DNA of 64,000 nucleotides from CAZUDI01 sp964618975 (lineage in GTDB: Bacteria > Desulfobacterota > Desulfomonilia > UBA1062): NCBI GenBank assembly GCA_964618975.1, contig CAZUDI010000012.1, forward strand, positions 1 through 64,000, read 5' to 3'. A program made the position numbers and the translations under genes. Under the pieces are notes generated by a model that saw nothing but the letters and a program-made list of their open reading frames with translations, was not told where the DNA came from and ran no database searches. Position 1 is the stretch's first letter; each line of letters opens with the position of its first letter. Below are positions 1 to 7,946 of the stretch, one piece after another.

Positions 1-454
1 CGGAGCCCACAACGAGTACATGCTGCCCCTCGTGCGACATGCCACCTACAATGGGCTGCCCCTGAAGGAACTGCTCGACGATGGGGCCATTGAGGGGATT
101 GTGGCGCGTACGCGCATGGCCGGAACGGAGATTGTCACGGCCCTTAAGGTGCACAGCGGGAATTATGCCGCCGCACATACCATTGCCCGGGTCGTGGAGG
201 CGATCGTCCTCGACCGTGCGGACGCCTTCCCGCTGAGCGTGTACTGTGCGGGTGAGTCCGGCTACCGCGATATCTGCCTGGCGCTGCCGGCCATGGTGAA
301 TGGGCACGGCATACAGCGGATCCTCGAGGTCGATCTGGATGACGGCGAGCAGGCGGCCCTGGATGGATGTGCCCAATCCCTGCGCGGCACCCTGCAGAGA
401 CTCAACCGTGATAAGGGCTTTCTTTCGGGGGGGAAGGTCCCGGGCTCACACTGA
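1..454 (+). CDS. mdh: malate dehydrogenase, C-terminal part (partial)
   Basis: The reading frame is open from base 2 and its 5' end lies outside the window, leaving 150 residues. It matches the C-terminal half of NAD-dependent malate/lactate dehydrogenases, which interconvert malate and oxaloacetate in the cytoplasm. The first visible residues, GAHNEYMLPL, align with the active-site block GxHGDxMVPL, so the catalytic His is His3 of the fragment. Later blocks (a GNYAAAH segment, and CAGESGYRDICLALP near the end) match the family. The active-site block is somewhat divergent (HNE rather than HGD), so substrate preference is uncertain. A short tail after LQRLNRDKG looks unconserved. Confidence 0.8.
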   Translation, partial: GAHNEYMLPLVRHATYNGLPLKELLDDGAIEGIVARTRMAGTEIVTALKVHSGNYAAAHTIARVVEAIVLDRADAFPLSVYCAGESGYRDICLALPAMVNGHGIQRILEVDLDDGEQAALDGCAQSLRGTLQRLNRDKGFLSGGKVPGSH

Positions 455-639
455 AAGCGCGTTTCGCTGTCGCAGGGGGTGCATTTTCCCGGTGCTGGCA
501 GCGACAGGGAGGGGGGTTATACGGGGTTCCTGCCTAGGATGGCTTAGGGGGTCCGGGCTTCCTCGGGGCAGTTGCCTGCAACTCAGGCCGGAGGAAGAGG
601 AGCCTCACAAGGTGTAAGAACAAAGGGGGGAGGGACACC

Positions 640-1665
640 ATGGTAACACAACCCCGGATACTCAGAACTCTTGTTTGGCTGATAAGCGCACTCATGGGCC
701 TTATGGCCGGCTGCCAGGAGCGGCCGACACCCTACGGCCCGCTGGACGCACAGGCGGCCTTCATTCTGGATGTCTACTATGCCCAGACCTACGATCCCGA
801 GGCCTCGGTCGAGGATCTCAGGGAACAGATCCGATCCACCGTGTACCTGCAGGGGCTGCCGCCCCGCCTGGCCGTCGTCGAGGATTTGAGCATCGCGGAC
901 GGGGACAGGGTCATCCCCGTACGCCTCTATCGTCCGGGATGGCGGCCTGTCTACCCGGTGCTCGTGTTCTACCACGGCGGCGGCTGGATACGGGGTGACT
1001 TGGACACCCACGATACAATCTGCCGCCACCTGGCCCTAAAGGCCGGCTGTCTGGTGGTGTCGGTGGAGTACCGCCTGGCCCCCGAGAACCCCTTTCCCGC
1101 GGCCGTAGAGGACGCCTATGCCGCCCTTTTATGGGTGGCGGAGCATGCCCGCGAAATCGGCGGCGACTCCTCGCGGCTGGCAGTCGCCGGGGACAGCTCG
1201 GGCGGCAACCTGGCCGCGGTGATGGCCATTGCCTGTCGTGACCGCAGCTACCCGCAGCTCAGGCACCAGGTGCTTTTCTATCCCGTGACCGATATTTCCT
1301 GTATGGATCGGGCCTCGTACACCGCCTTTGGTGAAGGATACATGCTCGAACGCGGCACCATGGAGCACTTCAGGGACTGCTATGTGCCGGGTGCGGCTGA
1401 CTGGGACGATCCGAGGGCCTCGCCCCTGCTCGCGGACAACCTGCACGGTCTGCCCCCGGCCACCATCATCACGGCCCATTTCGACGTGCTGAGGGATGAG
1501 GGCCAGGACTATGCCGCGCGGCTGGCGGGCGCCGGGGTACCCGTGCACCTGGGGCACTACCCGGGCGTATTTCACGGGTTCCTTAATTTCGGGCTGTTGC
1601 TGGAAGAGGCCGCAGCAGCCCTGGATGAGGCCGCACACGAGTTGTGCCTGGCGTTTCACGAATGA
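640..1665 (+). CDS. lipoprotein alpha/beta hydrolase, HSL-type esterase
   Basis: This 341-residue esterase/lipase belongs to the hormone-sensitive-lipase family. An N-terminal hydrophobic stretch ends in the lipobox LMAGC (residues 21-25), so the protein is probably lipid-anchored. The oxyanion motif HGGG is at 112-115 and GDSSGG at 184-189, making Ser186 the nucleophile. Asp282 (FDVLRDEG) and His312 (GVFHGF) complete the triad. The start follows a strong GGGGGAGGG ribosome site. The gene stands alone and converges on the next gene with about 47 bp between the stops. The natural ester substrate cannot be deduced. Confidence 0.88.
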   Translation: MVTQPRILRTLVWLISALMGLMAGCQERPTPYGPLDAQAAFILDVYYAQTYDPEASVEDLREQIRSTVYLQGLPPRLAVVEDLSIADGDRVIPVRLYRPGWRPVYPVLVFYHGGGWIRGDLDTHDTICRHLALKAGCLVVSVEYRLAPENPFPAAVEDAYAALLWVAEHAREIGGDSSRLAVAGDSSGGNLAAVMAIACRDRSYPQLRHQVLFYPVTDISCMDRASYTAFGEGYMLERGTMEHFRDCYVPGAADWDDPRASPLLADNLHGLPPATIITAHFDVLRDEGQDYAARLAGAGVPVHLGHYPGVFHGFLNFGLLLEEAAAALDEAAHELCLAFHE

Positions 1666-1712
1666 TCGGGGCTCAAGACCGCCGGAGTTAGGGAGAAGGC
1701 AGCCGCCGCTGG

Positions 1713-2807
1713 TCAGGCCGCGCAGATGCCATACCGGGGCAGGATGACATGGATCAGCGTGAAGCGGTGCGCCAGGAGCGCATCGTGGAAGAGCTTCCAG
1801 TCGCTCTGCAGGAAGGAGGGGTCGTAGGGGAAGACCTCGCGTTTGGCATCGACTCGTCGGCGGGTGCCCAGGGCGGCGTGCTTCCAGGATCCGGTGCCCT
1901 TGTCCCGATAGGCGAGACCGACCGGCGGGAAGCCGAAGGCCCCCTCTGCGATGGCCGCGAGCCATTTCCGGTGGCGTTTTTCACCGCCTGGGTCCGTGGT
2001 GGTGGCCAGCATTTCCCGGATCATCCGGCGCTGAGGCTCGCTGAGGCCGGGGACCTGCGCCTGGGGGTCGGCGGCCCGGAAGCGCTGCATGACGGTGCAC
2101 ATTTCGCCGGCGGCCCTGGTGAAGTCTTCGAGGTTGTCACGCCGGATCACCCGGCCCTCATGGTCGCGGTAGTGCCACCTCAGAAAGGGCAGGTCCGGAT
2201 AGTCGAGCGCCGCGCCGTGGCCCAGGGGCAGGGCCGTGCCCACGAACTGGCTTGCCGCCTTATCGAAGAAATCCCCGAATCTTTCCGACAGGGCGTCAAT
2301 ATACCCGCGGTCCACCTCCCCGTGGTCGTCGAGGGCACGGACGTCGTTCACCGCATGTGAGACCCCGGCAAAGCCCTGGTGCGACCAGGTGTCAGCCAGG
2401 GTGTGCAGGGTGATGCCGAGGCGGTGCAGCCCGTAGGGCGTAGAGCGCTCTGTGAGGCAGGCGCTCACCATGTCGCGCGCTACCGGGCTGTTGGGCGAGC
2501 AGACGATCTTGGCGATGAAGGTCCCCTCAGGGTTCTCCCCGGGGCTTTTGCCGCCGTTTCCCGGAAGGAAGTGAAACGGCAGCCAGACGAGGTGGGTGGC
2601 GAGCTTGATGAAGTTGCGGTTGTCCAGGGTCTTGTGGGCCGAACTGGTGTGGTTGAACATGGCGCCGTTGTCGAAGTGGATGATTCCGCTGTTGCTGGCG
2701 TCGTCCACATACTGGCTACAGTAGGCGACGAGCTCGGCCTGCCGGTGGGCGAAGCCGGAAAATCTGGCTACCACGTAGTTTAGGGCATGGTGGAAATCGA
2801 TCTGCAT
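1713..2807 (-). CDS. uncharacterised DUF6765-like protein
   Basis: This 364-residue protein starts MQIDFHHALNYVVARF and then has AELVAYCSQYVDDASNSG, a pattern I recall from the uncharacterised DUF6765 family. It is rich in His and Asp: DFHH near the start, HFDNGAMFNH around 44-53, and HRLGITLHTLADTWSHQGF in the middle. Such clusters resemble metal-dependent phosphohydrolase-like helical folds (phospholipase C/S1 nuclease type), but that is only an impression. There is no signal peptide. No function can be assigned. It is transcribed towards the esterase gene and away from the thiolase. Confidence 0.7.
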   Translation of the reverse strand: MQIDFHHALNYVVARFSGFAHRQAELVAYCSQYVDDASNSGIIHFDNGAMFNHTSSAHKTLDNRNFIKLATHLVWLPFHFLPGNGGKSPGENPEGTFIAKIVCSPNSPVARDMVSACLTERSTPYGLHRLGITLHTLADTWSHQGFAGVSHAVNDVRALDDHGEVDRGYIDALSERFGDFFDKAASQFVGTALPLGHGAALDYPDLPFLRWHYRDHEGRVIRRDNLEDFTRAAGEMCTVMQRFRAADPQAQVPGLSEPQRRMIREMLATTTDPGGEKRHRKWLAAIAEGAFGFPPVGLAYRDKGTGSWKHAALGTRRRVDAKREVFPYDPSFLQSDWKLFHDALLAHRFTLIHVILPRYGICAA

Positions 2808-3006
2808 GGGGTCCTCCCGCGGGATGGAATGGTCGTGGTGTCTGACGGCATGCTGCTGGAGGTAAAAGATAGGACAGATTCAGTGCCTTGGCAAGCCCGA
2901 AGGGCAGTTCTTTTAGAAGCCGGATCTGTCTTGACCCCAGGATTTCGGCCACACGATCGGATCACGGGCCTGGGCAGCACCGGTCGGTCTGCAGCGCGAG
3001 TGGTTC

Positions 3007-3030
3007 CGGGGGGGCTGCATGCCCCCCCCG
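3007..3030. terminator. GC-only hairpin downstream of thiolase gene
   Basis: A C-G7-C stem pairs with G-C8-G around the loop TGCAT, about 80 bp downstream of the thiolase stop. There is no T-run on either strand, so it may be a Rho-dependent or processing structure and not an intrinsic terminator. Confidence 0.35.
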
Positions 3031-3112
3031 AAAAGGCCTCTCTTCTCGGTACTCCCCTTATCGGGAATACCCTTAAGAGGCGATGTTGCGTCTGTTCGTG
3101 GCGCCGGGGAGC

Positions 3113-4291
3113 CTAAAGGTCGACGTTCTCCCACAGGGTGGCGTTGGCATTGCCGAATCCGCCGCAGAGCATGGCCACACCGTACTTGGCACCCTTGTAA
3201 TCGGTTTTCATAATGTTGTTGAGCGTCACGATGATGCGCGCCCCCGACTGTCCCAGGGGATGGCCGAGCGCCAGGGCGCCGCCCCACACATTGACCTTGT
3301 CGAAGGGGGCGTTCTCGCCGAGCTGGAGCTCGCGCAGCACGGCCACGGCCTGGCTGCCGAAGGCCTCGTTGAGTTCCCAGACATCGATGTCCTTGACGGA
3401 CTTGCCGGTACGTTCCAGCAGTTTGCGGGCGGCAAAGAGCGGTCCCATGCCCATGATGCGGGGGTCACAGCCGGCCATGGCGCCGCCGGCGTATTTGAGG
3501 TGATAGGATAGACCCAGCGCGTCGGCCTTGTCCCGGCTCATGAGCAGCAGCGCGCAGGCGCCGGCAGTCAGTGGCGAGGAGGTGGCCGCGGTCACCATTC
3601 CGTCCTGGCGGTAGGCCGGTTTCATGCCCGCCATCTGCTCCATGGAGATGGTGGGGCGGATCCACTGGTCACGGTCCACCATGAAGGGGGTGCCGTCTTC
3701 CTTGTGTCCCTCGACCGGGATGATTTCTCGGGCGAACTTGCCCTCTTCCGTGGCGGCGTGAGCCCGCTTGTGGCTCCAGAAGGCGAAGTTTTCCTGATCC
3801 ACGCGCGGGATGCCGTAGTCATGGGCGACCTTTTCCGCGGTGGGGCCCATGAGGATCTCGGGGATGGGGAAGCGTTCATTGAGCGTCGGGGGGAAGTCGA
3901 TGTTCTGCGTGACATTGGACTTGTCCATGTCCTCCACGCCCGAGGCGATGTAGATCTCACCCTCGCCGCACATGATGGCCCGCGCCGCGTGCTCCACGGC
4001 CGACATGCCCGAAGGGCACTGCTGGCCGATGCCGTTGGTGGCGACACTCACCGGGAAGCCGCCCGCCAGCCATCCCAGGCGGGCGATGTCGTTCTGCATG
4101 CCGGCCTGGTTGGCCGTGCCGCAGTAGACCGCCTCGATCTCTTCCGGCGATACCTGCGGGTTGCGTTCAAAGAGGGCTTCATACACCGCCTTGAGCAGGG
4201 TTTCGGGCCGCACGTTCTTGAACCAGCCCTTCTCGGCGTGCGCCCGCACATTTGCTGTCCTGACTCCGTCAATGATGACACATTCCTTCAT
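3113..4291 (-). CDS. thiolase (acetyl-CoA C-acyltransferase)
   Basis: This 392-residue thiolase catalyses reversible thiolytic cleavage or condensation of 3-oxoacyl-CoA. The nucleophilic Cys is Cys92 in GIGQQCPSGMSAVE. NEAFGSQAV is at 308-316, the catalytic His344 lies in GGALALGHPLGQSGAR, and Cys376 lies in MLCGGFGNANA. All catalytic residues are present, and the length is normal for a degradative thiolase. The start follows AAGGAGG. Its AT-rich upstream region contains a GTTA...TAAC element also found upstream of the porin/permease pair. It stands alone, so its acyl-chain preference is unknown. Confidence 0.92.
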   Translation of the reverse strand: MKECVIIDGVRTANVRAHAEKGWFKNVRPETLLKAVYEALFERNPQVSPEEIEAVYCGTANQAGMQNDIARLGWLAGGFPVSVATNGIGQQCPSGMSAVEHAARAIMCGEGEIYIASGVEDMDKSNVTQNIDFPPTLNERFPIPEILMGPTAEKVAHDYGIPRVDQENFAFWSHKRAHAATEEGKFAREIIPVEGHKEDGTPFMVDRDQWIRPTISMEQMAGMKPAYRQDGMVTAATSSPLTAGACALLLMSRDKADALGLSYHLKYAGGAMAGCDPRIMGMGPLFAARKLLERTGKSVKDIDVWELNEAFGSQAVAVLRELQLGENAPFDKVNVWGGALALGHPLGQSGARIIVTLNNIMKTDYKGAKYGVAMLCGGFGNANATLWENVDL

Positions 4292-4315
4292 GAGTCGGCC
4301 TCCTTATGTTTGTGC

Positions 4316-4331
4316 GTTAACAAATGATAAC
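4316..4331. promoter_or_regulatory. GTTAACAAATGATAAC putative operator
   Basis: This 16-bp element with terminal inverted GTTA/TAAC lies in the AT-rich leader, 25 bp upstream of the thiolase start. It matches 15 of 16 bases of the element at 13149-13164. A GTTAAC palindrome follows at 4335-4340. A shared regulator is inferred. Confidence 0.4.
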
Positions 4332-4579
4332 GTGGTTAACTTTTGCATATTTCGTTATGCGTGTCCACCAAAAAAACATCCCAGAGGCGTTTTGGGGTTA
4401 CAGGGCCTGCGTCTGGCCGGGATGATGGGGTGCTCAAGTGCATGGCGGGCGGATTTTGTGGTCAAAGGGAGGGGAAAAGGGGGAACGGTCTGATGTTTTA
4501 GGCTGAGGAGGCTGCGATGCCCAAGGCTTGCAGAGGGCATTCAACGGGCGCTGGATGATAAGGGCTTGCGGGAGGAGTA

Positions 4580-5143
4580 TTAACTGGTGACAAGCCCTTT
4601 CTCGATGGCAAAGGCGGTCAGGCTGGCCGTATTGTGGATATTTAGCTTGTTCATGAGGTTGGCACGGTGTTTTTCCACGGTTCTGACACTGACACCGAAC
4701 ATCAGTGCGATATCCTTGTTGGTGTAACCTTCGGCAATCAGCTTGAGGGTTGCTTTCTCTCTGTGTGTGAGAGATTTCTGCCAGGATTCTTGATCGGATG
4801 ATCCTTGAGTATCAAGATAGGCAGTGATCAGCCCTTTTACGATCCCGGGAGAGACAAATTGATTGCCGGATAGCACGCTCTTCAGGGCGGTCTCGAGCTC
4901 ACCGCGTGTTGCCCTTTTTAAGACATATCCGTCTGCGCCGGCCCGGAAAGCGTCAACCAGGTATTCTTCGGAAGAGTGCAGGGTCAGGACCACGATCTTG
5001 ACACGGGGGAAGCGCTTTTTGATCAACCTGATGGCATCGGTTCCCGCAAGCTTTGGTAAGGCGATTCCCATAAGGATCAGGTCCGGTGCGCAGTCTTTCA
5101 CCACTTCGAGCAGGGCAAACCCATCCCCGGCCTGACCAATCAC
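4580..5143 (-). CDS. NarL/FixJ-type response regulator, atypical receiver
   Basis: The C-terminal LuxR-type HTH is intact (LTHREKATLKLIAEGYTNKD to TVEKHRANLMNKLN), so DNA binding is expected. The receiver is odd. The usual phospho-acceptor block LxLMDIxMP reads LILMGIALP, with Gly26 where Asp should be; the switch Thr and the Lys of GYVLKRA remain. The only start codon in frame is GTG at 5143, which removes beta-1. The frame stays open upstream for 30 more codons with receiver-like residues (EDYTIVREGLSCLLSTYPEFQ) but no ATG, GTG or TTG before a stop. It is either a phosphorylation-independent regulator or a decaying gene. The HisKA_3 kinase at 7947 is the nearest conceivable partner. Confidence 0.75.
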   Translation of the reverse strand: MIGQAGDGFALLEVVKDCAPDLILMGIALPKLAGTDAIRLIKKRFPRVKIVVLTLHSSEEYLVDAFRAGADGYVLKRATRGELETALKSVLSGNQFVSPGIVKGLITAYLDTQGSSDQESWQKSLTHREKATLKLIAEGYTNKDIALMFGVSVRTVEKHRANLMNKLNIHNTASLTAFAIEKGLVTS

Positions 5144-5366
5144 CTGGAATTCGGGATAGGTCGATAGGAGACAGCTAAGCCCTTCTCGGACAATGGTGTA
5201 ATCTTCTGTGTTGTCAATCTTTGTCTTCTTCTCTTATAACCCTTTGGCACGCTATGCATACCTGTCTCTGCGACGGTTGTCTTGCTGCGGAAAGGGCAGA
5301 GGTGTTGTCGTTGATATGGCGAGCCTGACGTGCCGGGGATTTCCTTGATGTATACTTCCTTCATGC

Positions 5367-5407
5367 TTGAATCGCTTGGGGTTGTACTCCCCGCCGCTTG
5401 CGGCTGG
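5367..5407 (+). repeat. dispersed palindromic repeat, partial copy
   Basis: AATCGCTTGGGG followed by CTCCCCGCCGCTTGCGGC matches the left half of the dispersed repeat family; the right hairpin is absent. Confidence 0.55.
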
Positions 5408-5539
5408 GTAGCTTTTTGGTATCCTGAGGGCTGGTATGGGAGAATGACCCGACCCGTAGAGGCACGTATCGTTATATTCTCGGCAAGGGGGATGCCATGA
5501 AGACTCGTTTCCGAGAATCCCTGCTGCCTGGGACGGAAT

Positions 5540-5760
5540 TTTCCAGAAAGAGGAGGCTCTCAGTTTATAGAGACAATGTCTTGCGCGATGATCTCGGGGT
5601 TAATTCAGCCCCGCAGCCTGTTACGGGACTTCCTGCTGGACGCCGTCGGGTCGATCCTTGCCGAGCAATGCATCGCCCAGGCCGAACGCGTGATGCGCGC
5701 CGATCTCGAACCCCGGGGCTATGATCACAGCCGACGTTTCTGCACGCGTGAATATCACCT
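5540..5760 (+). pseudogene. possible remnant of a MetH activation-domain-like protein
   Basis: One plus-strand frame encodes SLLRDFLLDAVGSILAEQC and then AERVMRADLEPRGYDHSRRF. This resembles the helix and following segment of vitamin B12-dependent methionine synthase activation-domain proteins (LLDAxGSxAVE...RGL...R(Y/F)SPGY). The similarity stops after FCTREYH, no convincing start is present, and the frame continues antisense into the next gene. I read it as a fragment at most. The 722-bp region between the regulator and the next gene otherwise holds only a partial repeat. Confidence 0.3.
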
Positions 5761-5865
5761 CCGCCGGAATGAGGCCGGAGGTCCGCAACGGAGAACTTCC
5801 CATGTGGCTGGCAGGCCCCGGACGCGACCGGTCAGGTCCGTGTCGGTCGTGGCCTGCGGTGCGGT

Positions 5866-6240
5866 TCACTTCAGCTTGATGAGACTCTCGGCGGCGCCGG
5901 GCTGCGGCACGACGATGCGCGAGGCCTCCTCGCGCTGGAGCCGCCTGGCCTCCTGGATGAGGTCGGCGACCGAAGCGTCGACTGCCTCCGGGAACATCCG
6001 GATGGCTTCTTCCAGGGTGCGGGCCTTGATCTCGCAGGTCACCGGAAGGACCCCCGCCGGGGTATAGATGGAGGTTTGTCCGAGAAAAACGGGCTCGCGC
6101 GTTGTATCCTCGCGCCCGTCGGGTGTGACCGGGATGAAGCGCTTGATGGAGGCGACCTTCAGGTCGGTATAGGTTTCCTCGCGGTAAAGGTTCGTGACGT
6201 CCACCTCAATGGCTTCCGAGGTGAGCATTTCGTCGTTCAT
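5866..6240 (-). CDS. conserved hypothetical cytoplasmic protein
   Basis: This is a 124-residue protein with no membrane segment or signal. I placed the start at MNDEMLTSEAIEVD because AAGGAGAG lies just upstream; a longer reading begins 11 codons earlier. It has a beta-rich centre (LKVASIKRFIPVTPDG, VFLGQTSIYTPAGVLPVTCEI) and an acidic/basic helical C-terminus (DLIQEARRLQREEASRIVV). I do not recognise a characterised family. It lies upstream of the end of the asparaginase-domain gene on the same strand, separated by about 136 bp. Confidence 0.6.
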   Translation of the reverse strand: MNDEMLTSEAIEVDVTNLYREETYTDLKVASIKRFIPVTPDGREDTTREPVFLGQTSIYTPAGVLPVTCEIKARTLEEAIRMFPEAVDASVADLIQEARRLQREEASRIVVPQPGAAESLIKLK

Positions 6241-6376
6241 CAGTCTCTCCTTATGTTTCGGTATTGTGGGCACATCGCCGGATGGGTAAAGGTACCCCCT
6301 TGTCAGGTGCGTCTATCTGTGTGCACGTGGCGACCTTCATACACCGCCTGGGGACCTTTGGCAACCGTGATGCGCT

Positions 6377-6859
6377 TTATGTTTCCTCGAAGCAGGCGTG
6401 CTCGCGGTTTTTCCGTACCTGCAAGGGGTCAAAGATGCGACCGTTCATGGCGATATAGGTGCCCGGGGGCAGGGACTGGACCGCGGCTACGGCGAAACCG
6501 ATGTTGAATTCCGCGTCGCTGGTGATGAAGTTGGCCGGCTGCATGGCCCCGGTGAGGACGATCACCTTGCCGGGAACGTCGCCGAGCATCCTGGCGGTTT
6601 CGATCATGGTGTCGGTGCCGTGCGTGATGACGATGTTGAGGTGGGCATCGTTACTTATGCGCTCGCAGAGCGCCTGACGCTCGGCGGGGGTGATATCCAG
6701 GCTGTCCTTCTGCAGGAGGGACTCCAGCTCGTAGTCGAAGTGGACATTGGCCTGGCTCAGGATGGTTCCCAGCTTGGATTCGCCCACCTCGTAGGTGCTG
6801 AGTTTGTCGAAGTAAACCTTGTCGATCGTGCCGCCGGCGGAAAAGAACTTGATCTTCAT
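6377..6859 (-). CDS. asparaginase-domain protein (N-terminal domain only)
   Basis: This 160-residue protein equals only the N-terminal domain of type I/II L-asparaginases, which are usually about 330 residues. It keeps both threonine motifs: GGTID at 9-13 (Thr11) and HGTDTM at 80-85 (Thr82-Asp83), followed by LTGAMQP at 102-108. The C-terminal domain that closes the site across the dimer is missing, but stand-alone domains of this size are found in many proteobacteria, so this is probably a family form and not a truncation. Amidohydrolase activity is plausible but unproven. A strong hairpin lies in its leader. Confidence 0.8.
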   Translation of the reverse strand: MKIKFFSAGGTIDKVYFDKLSTYEVGESKLGTILSQANVHFDYELESLLQKDSLDITPAERQALCERISNDAHLNIVITHGTDTMIETARMLGDVPGKVIVLTGAMQPANFITSDAEFNIGFAVAAVQSLPPGTYIAMNGRIFDPLQVRKNREHACFEET

Positions 6860-6894
6860 CGGGTCTGTCTCCGGAGATGAGGCCTTTCTTTCGG

Positions 6895-6922
6895 CCTTTC
6901 AGGGCCGTGCGGCCCTGAAAGG
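6895..6922. other. perfect 13-bp-stem hairpin in asparaginase leader
   Basis: CCTTTCAGGGCCG and CGGCCCTGAAAGG are exact inverted repeats around a 2-base loop, 36 bp upstream of the asparaginase-domain start. It could be an attenuator-like or protective RNA stem, a terminator for upstream transcription, or an operator. Confidence 0.5.
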
Positions 6923-7023
6923 TACATGTATGCACTATAGCATGGAAACGGCATGCCTGGCAAACGCGGGAGCTGTTGACAGCCGCCGGGGAAGTCTTGT
7001 AGCACAGGCAAGGGCAGCCCGTG

Positions 7024-7186
7024 GTTTTAATCGACTCAGGTCAAAATCCCCGCTGCTTGCAGCGGAAAGCAGGTTCCGGGGCTTGCCTTGGGATGCATGC
7101 CCCGATTCGCTATGGGACTGATTTCCAGCTGCTGGCGGCGTCACAGGGGCAGGGGTCAAGCCCCTGGGATTCAAACCCATGATTCC
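7024..7186 (+). repeat. dispersed palindromic repeat, two units in tandem
   Basis: The first unit (7024-7107) has TTTTAATCG, CCCCGCTGCTTGCAGCGG, then TTCCGGGGCTTGCC and CATGCCC. A second, more diverged unit (7108-7186) has GCTGGCGGCGTCA, GGGTCAAGCCCC and TTCAAACCCATGATTCC. Together they fill most of the gap before ybaK. The same tandem arrangement recurs at 57325. Confidence 0.65.
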
Positions 7187-7214
7187 GTCACACCGGACCC
7201 GGGGCAGGGGCGCT

Positions 7215-7703
7215 ATGGCAAAGAAGGATATCCCGACGACAGCGGCACTCAGAGAGCTGCGCAGGAAGGGGGTCGCGTTCACCCCCCACCGCTATGACTT
7301 CGAAGAACACGGAGGTACGACCCATGCCGCCTCCCAGCTCAAGCTGGACGAGCATGCCTGCATCAAGACCCTCGTTATGCAGAGCACCCCCAGGGAAGCC
7401 CTGATCGTCCTCATGCACGGCGATTGCGAGGTGTCTACCAAGGCCCTCGCCCGCATCCTGGGGGTCAAACGCATTACCCCCTGCGATCCCGATACGGCCC
7501 AACGGCTCACCGGCTACCAAGTGGGCGGCATCAGCCCCTTCGGGACGCGCACCCTCCTGCCGGTGTGCGTGGAGGCGACGATCCTTGATCTTGAGAGGAT
7601 CTATATCAACGGCGGGAAAAGGGGCCTGCTCGTGGAGATGGATCCCGCCTCCCTCAGCGCCGTGATTCCCTGTCGGACGGTTCGGGTGGCCATCCGGGAT
7701 TGA
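7215..7703 (+). CDS. ybaK: Cys-tRNA(Pro)/Cys-tRNA deacylase, YbaK family
   Basis: This 162-residue trans-editing enzyme hydrolyses Cys mischarged on tRNA(Pro). Family features are KTLVMQ, a conserved Lys region (VSTKALARILGVKRI), GYQVGGISPFGTR and INGGKRGLLVEMDP. The length is typical. I chose the start MAKKDIPTT at 7215 because the 12 residues upstream are derived from the flanking repeat region and are not conserved. The ribosome site is weak. It is a single gene flanked on both sides by copies of the dispersed repeat. Confidence 0.9.
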   Translation: MAKKDIPTTAALRELRRKGVAFTPHRYDFEEHGGTTHAASQLKLDEHACIKTLVMQSTPREALIVLMHGDCEVSTKALARILGVKRITPCDPDTAQRLTGYQVGGISPFGTRTLLPVCVEATILDLERIYINGGKRGLLVEMDPASLSAVIPCRTVRVAIRD

Positions 7704-7768
7704 ATCCCTTGAGGATCGCATCCCCCGCCGCTGGCGGTGTAAATACGGTTCCCGGGAGGCCCAGGGTA
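7699..7768 (+). repeat. dispersed palindromic repeat copy
   Basis: ATTGAATCCCTTGAGG, TCCCCCGCCGCTGGCGG and GTTCCCGGGAGG follow the family order immediately after the ybaK stop. A further, very degenerate copy may occupy 7814-7910. Confidence 0.5.
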
Positions 7769-7946
7769 TCCCTTTCTGGGAAGCGCTTGTATTGTCAGCA
7801 GGTTCCCCTTATTAAAGATTTAAGGAACCCATTTCGGATTGTCTTCCTCGCCTTTGGCGTCGGAGAGGGGGATGGGGGCCTGCCGGCGTTCAAACCTGTG
7901 ATGACAGCGTGAGTCACAGCAGGGGGATGCGTGGGGTGGAAGGCAT

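Noticed and set aside
5240..5260. TGGCACGCTATGCA as a sigma-54 promoter before the regulator
   Set aside because: The GG to GC spacing is 8 and not 10, and it points away from the gene.
5497..5724. Small plus-strand frame starting near the end of the regulator's upstream gap
   Set aside because: Arg/Pro-rich translation, no family and no good ribosome site; it overlaps another frame with better family resemblance.
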